Part shown: piece by piece, positions 27,101 to 38,800 of the stretch
Numbering within the stretch: the stretch's first letter is position 1
Layout: the number at the start of each line of letters is the position of its first letter
Assembly: GCF_000411975.1 (NCBI RefSeq)
Contig: NZ_ASXG01000058.1
Coordinates: 45,851 to 109,850 of the forward strand
Direction: 5' to 3'
DNA: 64,000 nucleotides
Source: Amycolatopsis orientalis DSM 43388
GTDB lineage: Bacteria > Actinomycetota > Actinomycetes > Mycobacteriales > Pseudonocardiaceae
Notes under the pieces: generated by a model
Database searches by the model: none
Seen by the model: only the letters and a program-made list of their open reading frames with translations
What the model was told of the DNA's origin: nothing
Made by a program: the position numbers and the translations under genes

Positions 27101-27428
27101 GCGCCGCCGCCCCGCCCGCGCGCTGACCCAACGGACGGCCGCATCCGATCGCGCCGCACAAAGATCAGGCCTTCCCTCGCCCCGGACCGGCGAGTCGGCG
27201 ATCGGCCGACGCTCCATCCCACGCGACTACCCGCCGCCGATCCGTTTGGTCGACCCTCGTGCGCCCTCTCGACGAAATCCGTTCTGGACTTGTCTCGGAG
27301 CTGCCGATCCCACGTGACTACCGCCCGTCCGATCCGCCAGCCTCCCGTCCGCCGAAGGCCGGCTCCGCACAGCCGCCATCTCAGCGGGACCACAGCACCC
27401 GGCGGTCCGCCGAAAGCCGAACCAGTCC
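27101..27428. other. Intergenic region, no supported gene
   Basis: 328 bp between the convergent CoA ligase and anti-sigma kinase. A weak duplication is visible: 'tcccacgcgactac' near 27220 and 'tcccacgtgactac' near 27310, each followed by a 'gccgatccg'-like segment, about 90 bp apart. It may be another decaying tandem repeat; no terminator hairpin stands out. Confidence 0.4.
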
Positions 27429-27836
27429 TCAGAGCTGCCAGCCGAGCGTGACCACCGTGCCGTCCGCACTGGTTCGCACCTCTGCGCGATCCGCCGTCGC
27501 CTGCACCAGTAGCAGGCCGCGGCCGCGGACCGAAACCGGGTCGTTCTCGGGTTCGTCCGGGGGACGCCACTCGCCGTGGTCCGCGATCACGACCTCGACG
27601 CTGTCCGGCCGGCACACCGCGTCGAGGTCCACCAGTCCGGGCTCGCCGGGATACGCGTGGTCGGCGACGTTCGCCAGCGCCTCGTAGCCGGCCAGCACGA
27701 TGTCGTGCGCGCGGTCGTCCGGAATGCCGGACTCCAGCGCCCAAGCCAGCAACCGGTGCCGCAGCGCGCGCAGCGCTCCCGGTTCGGCCAGGATGCCGTG
27801 GCAGCTCAGTGCGCGGGTGTCCTCCTGCACGTCCAT
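27429..27836 (-). CDS. RsbW/SpoIIAB-like anti-sigma factor, HATPase fold
   Basis: A 135-residue GHKL ATPase-fold protein. The N box reads 'AGYEALANVADHAY' and the G-box region 'VRGRGLLLVQA', as in serine kinases that bind sigma factors and phosphorylate STAS antagonists. It lies 2 nt downstream of a STAS gene transcribed in the same direction, making an antagonist/kinase switch pair. No sigma factor gene is adjacent, so the target is elsewhere. The ATG at 27836 is the start; the longer open frame upstream crosses the STAS gene in another frame. Confidence 0.85.
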   Translation of the reverse strand: MDVQEDTRALSCHGILAEPGALRALRHRLLAWALESGIPDDRAHDIVLAGYEALANVADHAYPGEPGLVDLDAVCRPDSVEVVIADHGEWRPPDEPENDPVSVRGRGLLLVQATADRAEVRTSADGTVVTLGWQL

Positions 27837-27838
27837 TG

Positions 27839-28219
27839 TCAGCCGCCCGCTCCGGCGACCCCGGCCAGCGCCTGGTCGACCGACGGGAACAGCGCGATCC
27901 ACTCGTCGAGCCCGGTGCTCGTGAACGGCCGCGACGTGATCGTGGACGTGCTCACCACCCGCAGCGCCCCCGCGTCGAGCTTGCGGTGCGCGCCGGCCAG
28001 CACCTGGAGCCCGGACGAGCTGAGGAAGTCGACCGCGCGCAGGTCGACCACCAGCACCCCGGGCTCGCGTTCGAGCACCCCGCCCACGACCTCGCCCAGT
28101 TCCGGCGCGGTGACCAAGTCGATTTCTCCGCCCACGGTCACGACCGCGGCCGGTCCCCGCCAGCGGACCGACACCTCGAGGTCGCCCGCGTCCTGCCCGT
28201 CTCCCGAAGCCACGATCAC
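27839..28219 (-). CDS. STAS-domain anti-sigma factor antagonist
   Basis: A 126-residue SpoIIAA/RsbV-like protein. The core strand-helix carries the phosphorylatable Ser region 'VDFLSSSGLQVLAGAHRKL', with the preceding 'GVLVVDLRAV'. Dephosphorylated it would bind the adjacent kinase and release its sigma factor. It starts at GTG 28219 and is the first gene of the two-gene unit. Confidence 0.87.
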   Translation of the reverse strand: MIVASGDGQDAGDLEVSVRWRGPAAVVTVGGEIDLVTAPELGEVVGGVLEREPGVLVVDLRAVDFLSSSGLQVLAGAHRKLDAGALRVVSTSTITSRPFTSTGLDEWIALFPSVDQALAGVAGAGG

Positions 28220-28620
28220 CGATCGTGCCCGATCGGCGGACGGATCGCCAGTGCACTCCCCGGTCGGCGGCCGCGCGTGCCCTCCGCCCGGCCCCTTGCT
28301 CGCTCCCCGTCAGCCGGTCCGGGAGAGGCCAATCGCGGAGAACGGCACGTCAAGCCGAGAGCCGGACGCGCCCCGGGTTCTCCACCCGACCGGCGCGACT
28401 CGGGAACACTGCCCACCGGGCCGCTGCTTCGAGGGTTCGGGTCGCCTCATCGCGAGGCGGGCGTCGCGGCGGCGTCGAGCGCCCGACAGACCTGGCGCGG
28501 CGCGGACGATCCCGCACGCCGTCCCGGTCGTTTCCCCGCCTCCCTCCCAGAACGAGGCGGAGCACCCGCGCACGGGATCGAGCGCAACCATCCACTATGG
28601 ACGACCCAAAGCCGCTGCGC
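28220..28620. other. Intergenic region, no supported gene
   Basis: 401 bp upstream of the STAS gene and downstream of the FMN protein. Open frames here have poor third-position GC and no ribosome binding sites. CGATCACCGATCG at about 28213-28225, at the STAS start, is a small imperfect palindrome. Nothing else stands out. Confidence 0.4.
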
Positions 28621-30216
28621 TCAAGCGAACCGGTCCGGATCCGCCGCCGCCCATTCGTCCGCCCAGCCGGGTGGCGGCTCCGCCCGCAGCTGCCCGGGTT
28701 CCAGCCAGTCGTACCACTCCGCGTAGGACAGCACCGTCCGAGCGTCCACCCGTCTCCGCAGCTGCTTCGGCGACAGCTCCGCCGGATCCGAAACCCCCAT
28801 CGCCGCCATGATCCGCATCGCCGAAGCGACCGTCGCCTCCTGATACCGCCGCACCCGCTCGGTCTTGTCCCCCACGTCGAGCGCCCGGCCCCGGCGCGGA
28901 TCCTGCGTCGCCACCCCCACCGGGCATTTGTTCGTATGGCACCGCTGCGACTGGATGCAGCCCACCGCGAACATCATCGCCCGCGCGGCGTTCGTGTAGT
29001 CCGCGCCCTGGATCAGCCGCTTCACCACATCCGCTCCGGTAGCGACCTTTCCGCTCGCCCCGAGACGGATCCGGTCCCGCAGCCCGGTGCCGACGAGTGC
29101 GTTGTGGACGATGTGCAGCCCCTCGGTCAGCGGAGTGCCCAGGTGATCCGCGAACTCCAGCGGGGCCGCGCCGGTGCCCCCTTCCGCACCGTCCACCACG
29201 ATGAAGTCCGGCGTGACCCCCTCGGCCAGCATCGCCTTGCACACCGCCAGCACCTGCACCCGCGAACCGACGCACAGCTTGAATCCGGTCGGCTTCCCGC
29301 CGGCCAGCTCGCGCATCCGGGCCAGGAACACAACCAGTTCGCGCGGCGTCGAGAACACCCGGTGATACGGCGGCGAAACCACCGTTTCCCCCTGGGGAAC
29401 TTCGCGCACCCGGGCGATTTCCGCGTTCACCTTGCTGCCCGGAAGCACTCCGCCCATTCCCGGCTTCGCCCCTTGCGACAGTTTCAGGGAAACGCATTTA
29501 ACCGCGTCGTGCGCGGCTTTTTCGGCGAACGTCGAAGGGTCGAAATCGCCGTCCGGAGTGCGGCAGCCGAAGTAACCGGTGCCGATTTCCCAGATCAGGT
29601 CGCCCCCGCCGCGGAGGTGGTACTCGGACAGGCCGCCCTCGCCGGTGTCGTGCGCGAAACGGCCGCGGGCAGCGCCCTGGTTCAGCGCCAGGATCGCGTT
29701 GCTGGACAAGGAACCGAAGCTCATCGCGGACACGTTGAGCAAGGCCATGTCATACGGCCGGGTGCAGTCCGGTCCGCCGACCCGGACCCGCGGCACGGTA
29801 TCCGGAACCGGCACCGGCGCGAGCGACGGGACGAGGAATTCGTATCCCTCGGCGTACACGTCCCGCTCGGTGCCGAATGGCTCTTCCGCCGCCGTGCCCT
29901 TGGCGCGCTGGTAGACAATGGACCGGACGTCGCGGTCGTACGGGCGGCCGTCGAAGTTGCGTTCCACAAAGTACTGCTGCAATTCCGGCCGGATGCTTTC
30001 GAGCAGGAACCGCAGATGCCCGAGAACCGGGTAGTTCCGCAGCACCGAATGCCGCCGCTGGGTCACGTCGTACCCGCCGGTCGCCGCGAGCACCAGCACC
30101 GGAGCCGCCAGGAACCACCACCAGGCCGATACCGCGACGCTGACCGCTACCGCCGCGGCCGCGAGCAGGACGAGCATCGCGACCAGTCCGAATCGGACCA
30201 CACTGACTCTTGCCAC
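28621..30216 (-). CDS. FMN-binding glutamate synthase-like protein, membrane-anchored
   Basis: A 531-residue protein with two N-terminal hydrophobic segments (about 5-45) and then a GltS-type FMN barrel. Recognisable blocks are 'ALLNVSAMSFGSLSSNAILALN', 'HDTGEGGLSEYHL', 'KLSQGAKPGMGG', 'DFIVVDGAEGGTGAAPLEF' and the 3Fe-4S cysteines in 'GCIQSQRCHTNKCPVGVAT'. It has the synthase domain without the glutaminase (amidotransferase) domain and without a GltD partner nearby. Such stand-alone proteins are common in actinobacteria, and their electron donor and reaction are unproven. The start is GTG 30216; GTG 30203 is an alternative. Confidence 0.9.
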   Translation of the reverse strand: MARVSVVRFGLVAMLVLLAAAAVAVSVAVSAWWWFLAAPVLVLAATGGYDVTQRRHSVLRNYPVLGHLRFLLESIRPELQQYFVERNFDGRPYDRDVRSIVYQRAKGTAAEEPFGTERDVYAEGYEFLVPSLAPVPVPDTVPRVRVGGPDCTRPYDMALLNVSAMSFGSLSSNAILALNQGAARGRFAHDTGEGGLSEYHLRGGGDLIWEIGTGYFGCRTPDGDFDPSTFAEKAAHDAVKCVSLKLSQGAKPGMGGVLPGSKVNAEIARVREVPQGETVVSPPYHRVFSTPRELVVFLARMRELAGGKPTGFKLCVGSRVQVLAVCKAMLAEGVTPDFIVVDGAEGGTGAAPLEFADHLGTPLTEGLHIVHNALVGTGLRDRIRLGASGKVATGADVVKRLIQGADYTNAARAMMFAVGCIQSQRCHTNKCPVGVATQDPRRGRALDVGDKTERVRRYQEATVASAMRIMAAMGVSDPAELSPKQLRRRVDARTVLSYAEWYDWLEPGQLRAEPPPGWADEWAAADPDRFA

Positions 30217-30319
30217 AGCGTCGAAACTAACCCCAGCGGCCAGTACGCGCAGGTCGGCGCGGCGACCGCCGCACGCGGGAAGCAGCCGGGTTCGTCCAGG
30301 CGCGCCAAGACCCCGACCA

Positions 30320-30430
30320 CGCGCGACGGCGGGCTGGTCAAGCTCACCGACGCGGGCCGGACCGCCTTCCCTGGGCACCGCGAAACCGCTGCGGGACGAG
30401 CTGCGCGACACCGAGCGGCTCGCCGACTGG
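30320..30430 (+). pseudogene. Possible MarR-family C-terminal remnant
   Basis: Plus-strand translation gives 'TRDGGLVKLTDAGRTAF', which looks like the wing strand and following helix of MarR regulators. After a +1 shift it continues 'LGTAKPLRDELRDTERLADW', a plausible MarR C-terminal helix. The N-terminal HTH is missing and the frame is broken, so this would be a relic. It is short, and chance similarity cannot be excluded. Confidence 0.3.
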
Positions 30431-30476
30431 TGTCCTGACGGGGACGACCCAGCCGAGGGTCGCTCCCCCGGTCGGC

Positions 30477-34082
<3,606 letters not shown>

Positions 34083-34104
34083 CGCCACCTCCGCATGAAG
34101 TCCA

Positions 34105-34178
34105 CGGAGGCGCCCTTGGGAATGGTGGTGCCGGCCGAGCGTGGCGGACCACCGGTCCGTTGCAGCGCCTCTCGACCT
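34105..34178 (-). ncRNA. S-adenosylhomocysteine (SAH) riboswitch upstream of metH
   Basis: On the minus strand the leader contains the SAH riboswitch core (Rfam SAH_riboswitch type). P1 GGTCGAG pairs with CTCGGCC (one G-U). The conserved GCGCTGCAACG is followed by a GGACC/GGTCC hairpin and GCCACGCTCG, close to the consensus GCCAGGCTCG. The downstream GGGCGCCTC pairs with GAGGCGC as the closing pseudoknot, with compensatory changes relative to the usual AGCGCU/GGCGCUC. The element ends about 13 nt before the metH ribosome binding site. Known members are ON switches for metH and ahcY. Recognised by eye from the consensus, not by covariance search. Confidence 0.8.
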
Positions 34179-34186
34179 GGTGGTCA

Positions 34187-34192
34187 AGACTA
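34187..34192 (-). promoter_or_regulatory. metH -10 box
   Basis: TAGTCT on the minus strand lies about 8-9 nt before the first base of riboswitch helix P1, placing the start of transcription at the 5' edge of the riboswitch. The -35 box is not clear. Confidence 0.4.
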
Positions 34193-34223
34193 CCGGATGT
34201 GCCCAGTCCCCGGGCAGGTGTGT

Positions 34224-34826
34224 TCACTCCTCGGGAATCGGGAGGTCCTCGAGCGGACTGCCCCTCCACTTCCAGCCGGTCCGGCGCGGTCGTCCGGGCA
34301 ACGCGATCCGGCCGGCGCACCAGCGCAGCGCGTCCCACGCGTCGGGAATCGGCTCCTGCTCAGGGAAAAGCCGCGCGACGACGCGGGCGCAGGGGTCGCG
34401 CGGCGGGTCGATGGCCGTGCCGAGGCCCCGTGCGATGTCGTCGCCGTGCAGCAGCAGTTCCACGCAGCCCATCGCGGCGAAACCGGCCGGATCGGAGCGG
34501 CCGGTCGGGTGGTAGGCGCGTTCCTGCGGCTCGGCGTTCCGCACCGCCGCGGCGAGGAGCCGCCCGCCGGTGAGGGCGAATTCGAGCAGTTCGGCCGGGG
34601 ACGCGTCGGGCTCGGCTTTGGCGAGGAAGCGCACGTAACGATCGGCCGGACGGCTCACGACCTGCGCGGCGTAGGACAGGAGCGTGTCGCCGAGGTGTTC
34701 GGCGGTGTAGCGGCAATCCCACTCGAGGCCGCCTGCCGGGCGGGTCCAGTCGCCGCCGGCGACGGGTTCGAGAGCGGCGGATACGCAGGCGAGGGCTTCG
34801 TCGAGGTCTTCGGCGCGCACGGTCAT
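34224..34826 (-). CDS. MDMPI/DinB-fold protein (maleylpyruvate isomerase N-terminal domain)
   Basis: A 200-residue protein with the mycothiol-dependent maleylpyruvate isomerase N-terminal four-helix fold: 'LEWDCRYTAEHLGDTLLSYAAQV' in helix 2 and 'GCVELLLHGDDIARGLG' with the metal-ligand-like His-Gly-Asp-Asp. Family members use or detoxify mycothiol conjugates, but most have no assigned substrate, and none can be assigned here. ATG 34826 is the start. The stop lies only 32 nt upstream of the metH promoter box. Confidence 0.75.
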   Translation of the reverse strand: MTVRAEDLDEALACVSAALEPVAGGDWTRPAGGLEWDCRYTAEHLGDTLLSYAAQVVSRPADRYVRFLAKAEPDASPAELLEFALTGGRLLAAAVRNAEPQERAYHPTGRSDPAGFAAMGCVELLLHGDDIARGLGTAIDPPRDPCARVVARLFPEQEPIPDAWDALRWCAGRIALPGRPRRTGWKWRGSPLEDLPIPEE

Positions 34827-34830
34827 CCGG

Positions 34831-36321
34831 TCAGCGTAGAGAAGCCCAGAAGCCGCAGTGGTGGTCTTCCGCGAATCCGGTCAGCGGCTCCGCGCCGCCC
34901 GGCCGGTACGAGACTGCCTGCCCGGTCGGGCCGCCGCGGACGAAGGCCGTCCAATCGTCCACCATCCGGTCCGCGAGCCGTTGCTGCGCGGGCGTGAATG
35001 TCGTTGGCTGCTCGGCGAAATCGAACAAGTAGGGCAGTTCCGCGGTGTGCGTGGCGCCGAGCGGGAACGGCGCTCGCAGCGCGGCTGCCGCCGGTGAGGT
35101 CGGGTCGTTGAACTCGTACCGCGACACTGAAGGGAGCGAGCTGCCCAGCTTCGCCGCCGGGCAGGCGAACGCCCAGTCGGTGACAGCCGCCGCGTACGCC
35201 AGGGATGCGTTGCCGCTGAACGCGTCCACCGGGTATTCGCGAGCGACAGCGTCGGCGTGCGGGAAGACGTCGGCGAGCGCTCGCGGGTAGCCGTGCCGCG
35301 TGACTTCGCGGCCGGCCGCTGCCTGCTCGGCGAGGAAATACGTGAACTCGTCGTGCGTCGTGCCCAGCATGACCGGCACCGGAGTCGCGGGAACCTTGCC
35401 GGGCAGCACCGAACCGCCGGTGACCGGGCCGGGCATCTCGATCCCCGCGATCGAGCTGTACGCCGGAGCGGCCAGGAGTTTCCGGACCGGCAGTGCCCGC
35501 AGGCATTCCGCGGCGGTGCGGCGGTCGGTGCACCCGCGCGCGGCGGCGTACTGGACGCTCTTGCTTTCGGCCGCGGACAGCGTCGCCTGCGCCTGGCACG
35601 GTCCGCTTTGGACGATCGCGGCCCGGAACAGCCCGCGCGACCCGGGGGCGACGAGGTGGTCGCACACCGACATCCCGCCCGCGGACTCCCCCGCGATCGT
35701 CACCTGGTTCGGGTCGCCGCCGAAGGATTCGATGTTGTCGCGCACCCACCGCAGCGCCTGCTGCTGGTCGAGGAAACCGTAGTTCCCCGGCTCCGGGCCC
35801 AGCGCCGGGTCGGCGAGGAAGCCGAGCGCGCCGAGCCGGTAGTTGAGCGTGACGACCACCGCGTCGCCTCGCTCGACGAGCCGTGCGGCGCCGTAGCGGT
35901 CGCCGCCGCCGGTGAGGAACGCGCCGCCGTGCAGCCACACCAGAACCGGGCGTCCGGTCTCGCCGAGCGGCGGGGTCCAGACGTTCAGGTAGAGGCAGTC
36001 CTCGCTGGTCAGGGCTCCCTCGGCGGCCTGCGGACAGCGGGGCCCGGGCTTCGTGGCGTCCCGCTCTCCCGCCCAGTGCTCGACCGGGGCGGGCGGCTGC
36101 CAGCGCCGCTCGCCGACCGGAGCGGCCGCGTACGGGATTCCCTGGAAGAGCCGGTGCCCGGGAGCGACAGTGCCGCGGACGGCGCCGGCTGCGGTGTGCA
36201 CGACGTCGCCTGCCCGGCTGATCGCCGCGTCCGAAGCCGCGCAGGCCGACGCGACCAGAACGGGGACGACGGCCAGCGCCGCGAACCACCGTCGCCGAAT
36301 CCCCCGAAAAGCCGCCGCCAC
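34831..36321 (-). CDS. Secreted type B carboxylesterase
   Basis: A 496-residue alpha/beta hydrolase of the carboxylesterase type B family. The N-terminus has an Arg-rich start and a hydrophobic segment ending in 'VLVASACAAS', so it is exported; the Cys could be lipidated, but the -3 residue (Ala) is atypical for a lipobox. The oxyanion hole is 'WLHGGAF', the nucleophile Ser is in 'GESAGG', and the catalytic His is likely in 'EDHHCGF' or 'GATHTAELPY'. GTG 36321 is the preferred start; it lies inside the 3' part of the upstream gene, with 313 nt of overlap. The substrate is unknown; relatives hydrolyse aryl or short-chain esters. Confidence 0.88.
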   Translation of the reverse strand: MAAAFRGIRRRWFAALAVVPVLVASACAASDAAISRAGDVVHTAAGAVRGTVAPGHRLFQGIPYAAAPVGERRWQPPAPVEHWAGERDATKPGPRCPQAAEGALTSEDCLYLNVWTPPLGETGRPVLVWLHGGAFLTGGGDRYGAARLVERGDAVVVTLNYRLGALGFLADPALGPEPGNYGFLDQQQALRWVRDNIESFGGDPNQVTIAGESAGGMSVCDHLVAPGSRGLFRAAIVQSGPCQAQATLSAAESKSVQYAAARGCTDRRTAAECLRALPVRKLLAAPAYSSIAGIEMPGPVTGGSVLPGKVPATPVPVMLGTTHDEFTYFLAEQAAAGREVTRHGYPRALADVFPHADAVAREYPVDAFSGNASLAYAAAVTDWAFACPAAKLGSSLPSVSRYEFNDPTSPAAAALRAPFPLGATHTAELPYLFDFAEQPTTFTPAQQRLADRMVDDWTAFVRGGPTGQAVSYRPGGAEPLTGFAEDHHCGFWASLR

Positions 36322-37214
36322 CGGCCGGACGATACCGGCCGGGCGTCCGGGTCCGGCCGCCGGATCATCCGGCGGAGCGCGAGAACCACCCCGCCGGGCA
36401 GCGTCGAGACCAGACCGAGCACGCCGTAGCCGACCGCGACCGACACGCCCTGCTCCGCGCCCAGCCCGGCGGCGGCGAACGAAACGGCCGCCGCGCCCTC
36501 GCGCGGGCCGAATCCGCCGACGTTCAGCGGCATCCCCATCGCCAGCAACGCGAGCACCAGCAGCGGCAGCAGAACGCCCAGCGGCGCGCTGGCTCCCGCC
36601 GCGCGGGCAGCGACCACGAACAGCGTCAAATGGCCGGCCACCGCCACCAGAGACCAGCCGGCGACGCCGGGCCACGCTTCGAGCACGCCGCTTCGGAGGT
36701 CGGCCGCCCACACGTGCCGCAAGCGTTGCCGCATCGCCACCGCGACGACGACCAGCGCCACGACCACGATCCCCAGGCAGACCAGCACCTGCCGCGGCAG
36801 CAGCTCCGGCCGGAAAGCCGCGACCGCCAGCCCGGCCACCACCACCACGGTCTGCCCGGCGGCGCGTTCGAGCACGACCGCCCGAACCCCGCGCCCGACA
36901 TCGCCCGACCGCCGTCCGTGCTGAACCGCGCGGTCGACGTCGCCGAGCACGCCAGCGGGGAGGACGCCGTTGAGGAATTGCGCACCGTAGTAGTCCCCGA
37001 CAGCTTCCCAAAACGGCAGCGGCAGGCCGAGCCGAGCCGCGACCAGCCGCCAGCGCGCGGCACTAGCGAGCGTGGTCACGACGCCGATGACCAGGGCGAT
37101 CACGATCGGCCCCGGGCCGAGGGCACGCAGCCCGCCGGCGAAGGCCCCAGTGCCAAGCCGCCACCACAACGCGGCGATCAGCGCGGCTCCGGCCAGCAGT
37201 CGCAGCCAGCGCAT
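36009..37214 (-). CDS. Flippase-like membrane protein (LPG synthase TM / UPF0104 family)
   Basis: A polytopic inner-membrane protein, about eight helices in residues 1-300, of the lysylphosphatidylglycerol-synthase transmembrane family. It starts 'MRWLRLLAGAALIAALWW' and contains 'LVAARLGLPLPFWEAVGDYY', 'LNGVLPAGVLGDVDRAVQHG' and 'LNVGGFGPREGAAAVSF'. The final ~100 residues after 'MIRRPDPDARP' are Ser/Arg/Pro-rich, look like an out-of-frame reading of the esterase gene, and overlap it by 313 nt. The native stop has probably been lost, or the sequence holds a small indel near 36330-36370. Such proteins move lipid-linked substrates; the neighbouring GT4 gene could supply one. Confidence 0.82.
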   Translation of the reverse strand: MRWLRLLAGAALIAALWWRLGTGAFAGGLRALGPGPIVIALVIGVVTTLASAARWRLVAARLGLPLPFWEAVGDYYGAQFLNGVLPAGVLGDVDRAVQHGRRSGDVGRGVRAVVLERAAGQTVVVVAGLAVAAFRPELLPRQVLVCLGIVVVALVVVAVAMRQRLRHVWAADLRSGVLEAWPGVAGWSLVAVAGHLTLFVVAARAAGASAPLGVLLPLLVLALLAMGMPLNVGGFGPREGAAAVSFAAAGLGAEQGVSVAVGYGVLGLVSTLPGGVVLALRRMIRRPDPDARPVSSGRWRRLFGGFGDGGSRRWPSSPFWSRRPARLRTRRSAGQATSCTPQPAPSAALSLPGTGSSRESRTRPLRSASGAGSRPPRSSTGRESGTPRSPGPAVRRPPREP

Positions 37215-37299
37215 CAGGCCACCGCCTGGGGTACGGTCGACCTCGCCGCCTTCGGCGTGCACAGCTGTGCTTTTGGACGGGGTTGTTTGCACAGGTCAG

Positions 37300-37736
37300 G
37301 GCCACTACGACCGGTTCGCAACGCGGCTCCCGGCAGTGGCCGCCGCATCAACTCGCCGCCGCAACTCCGGCCCGCCGCGACAGTGCGGAGCCATTTGCGC
37401 AGCTCCGCGATCTCACGCGAGCAGCGCCGCACTGTGACGAGCGCGGCCCCGTTGGGCAAACGCAACCACCACGCCAAGGCATGCGCACCCTCCACGGGCG
37501 CAGCGCGAAGCGGTTTCCGCAGGTCAGGATCGCCACACCGGCGTTGTGACACGACTCCCGTCAGCAACCACGCCCGCCGCATCACGTCACCGCCAAGATC
37601 ACGCTCAACCGAGCCCCCGCAACAGCCCAATCCTCGAGCGTCCGCTCCCAAGCCGCGACACGGAGCCGTTCCCGCAGGCCAGCAGCGCCACACCGGTCTC
37701 GCAACCCGACTCCCGCCAGCAACCACACCCACCGCA
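37300..37736. repeat. Degenerate tandem copies of the 3' end of the adjacent GT4 gene
   Basis: The region between the flippase and glycosyltransferase genes holds decaying copies of the last ~100 bp of the glycosyltransferase gene (37737-37845) joined to a ~54-bp spacer. The copy ending at 37582 still encodes, on the minus strand, 'LRERLRVAAWERTLEDW' and 'AVAGARLSVILAVT' plus a stop, against the gene's own '...RTLEDWAVAGARLSGILGVG'. Spacer copies start 'cgccacaccgg' at about 37531 and 37687, with a more diverged one near 37300. A second degraded tail copy lies at about 37430-37530 and a third near 37385. The period of the best copies is about 155 bp. No intact gene is present. Confidence 0.75.
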
Positions 37737-38753
37737 TCACCCCACCCCCAAGATCCCGCTCAACCGAGCCCCCGCAACAGCCCAATCCTCCAGCGTCCTC
37801 GCCCGCGCCCAAGCCGCCGCGCGGAGCCGTTCCCGCAGGTCAGCATCGTCCCGCCAGCCGCGCAGCGCCGCGGCGAGGGCTGCTTCGTCGCCGGGCGGGA
37901 CGAGGAGGCCGGGGCGCGAGCCGTCCGGGGCGTGGCCGAGGGCGTCGGGCACGCCGCCGACGTCCGAGGCCAGCACCGGTATTCCGCGGGCGAGCGCCTC
38001 CGTGACGACCATGCCGTACGTCTCCGCGTGCGAAGGGAGGACCAGCAGATCGGCCCGGTCGTAGGCGGCTTCCAGTGCCTCTCCGGAGAGCGGTCCGGTG
38101 AAGCGGGCGCGGGGGTGGCGCAAACCGTTGGCATAGGCCGGGTTCCGGGTGCGCGAGCCGACGAGGTCCACGCGCAGTCCGTCCACTTCGGACAGTGCAG
38201 CAAGCAGAACGTCCTGCCCCTTGCGCGGGGTCACCGCGGCGACGCAAATCAGCTGGGACACCCCGTCGGTCCCCGCCGCCCGCGGGGCCGGATCGGTGCC
38301 GGGCGGGGCGATGTGGACGGTCGCGAGCCCGTGCCGCTGTTCGACAGCGCGGGCGGCGGCTGGGCTCGTGACGATGACCTGCCTCGCCAGGTGGAGCGTC
38401 TTCCGTTCGCGGATGTCGAGGTCCGCCGCGCGCCGCGGATCCAGGCCGGTCTCGTCGGCGAGCGGCAGATGCACCAGGACGGCCAGGCCGAGCCGGTCCG
38501 CGTGCGGGGCGAGGACGTCCGGGACCCCGCAGGCGACCAGGCCGTCGAGCAGCACCTTCGTGCCGTCGGGGGCCTCGGCGAGCAGGCGGTCCAGTCGGTC
38601 CTTCGCGGCCTCGTCCGGGTCGGGCCAGGCACCGTCGACCGGCCGCAGCCGTACCCGCAGGTGCTCGGCCACGCGGCGGTCGTAGGTGTTGCCGCCGCTG
38701 GGCACGCTGCGGTCGTCGACGTCGCCGGGCACTGCGAAACAGGACAGTCGCAC
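37737..38753 (-). CDS. GT4-family glycosyltransferase
   Basis: A 338-residue retaining GT-B enzyme. The donor domain begins 'LICVAAVTPRKGQDVLLAAL' and carries the GT4 E-x7-E block in 'SHAETYGMVVTEALARGIPVLASDVGG'. The N-terminal domain has 'SGGNTYDRRVAEHL', typical of actinobacterial GT4 enzymes that act on lipid or polyprenol acceptors. The start is GTG 38753, with a very strong GGAGGGAGG upstream. The C-terminal ~35 codons are the parent of the tandem copies at 37300-37736. The acceptor is unknown; proximity to the flippase-like gene suggests glycolipid or envelope polysaccharide assembly. Confidence 0.9.
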   Translation of the reverse strand: MRLSCFAVPGDVDDRSVPSGGNTYDRRVAEHLRVRLRPVDGAWPDPDEAAKDRLDRLLAEAPDGTKVLLDGLVACGVPDVLAPHADRLGLAVLVHLPLADETGLDPRRAADLDIRERKTLHLARQVIVTSPAAARAVEQRHGLATVHIAPPGTDPAPRAAGTDGVSQLICVAAVTPRKGQDVLLAALSEVDGLRVDLVGSRTRNPAYANGLRHPRARFTGPLSGEALEAAYDRADLLVLPSHAETYGMVVTEALARGIPVLASDVGGVPDALGHAPDGSRPGLLVPPGDEAALAAALRGWRDDADLRERLRAAAWARARTLEDWAVAGARLSGILGVG

Positions 38754-38800
38754 GCTGCCTCCCTCCTCATGGGAGACAACGGGCGACGGGGCGATCCGGT

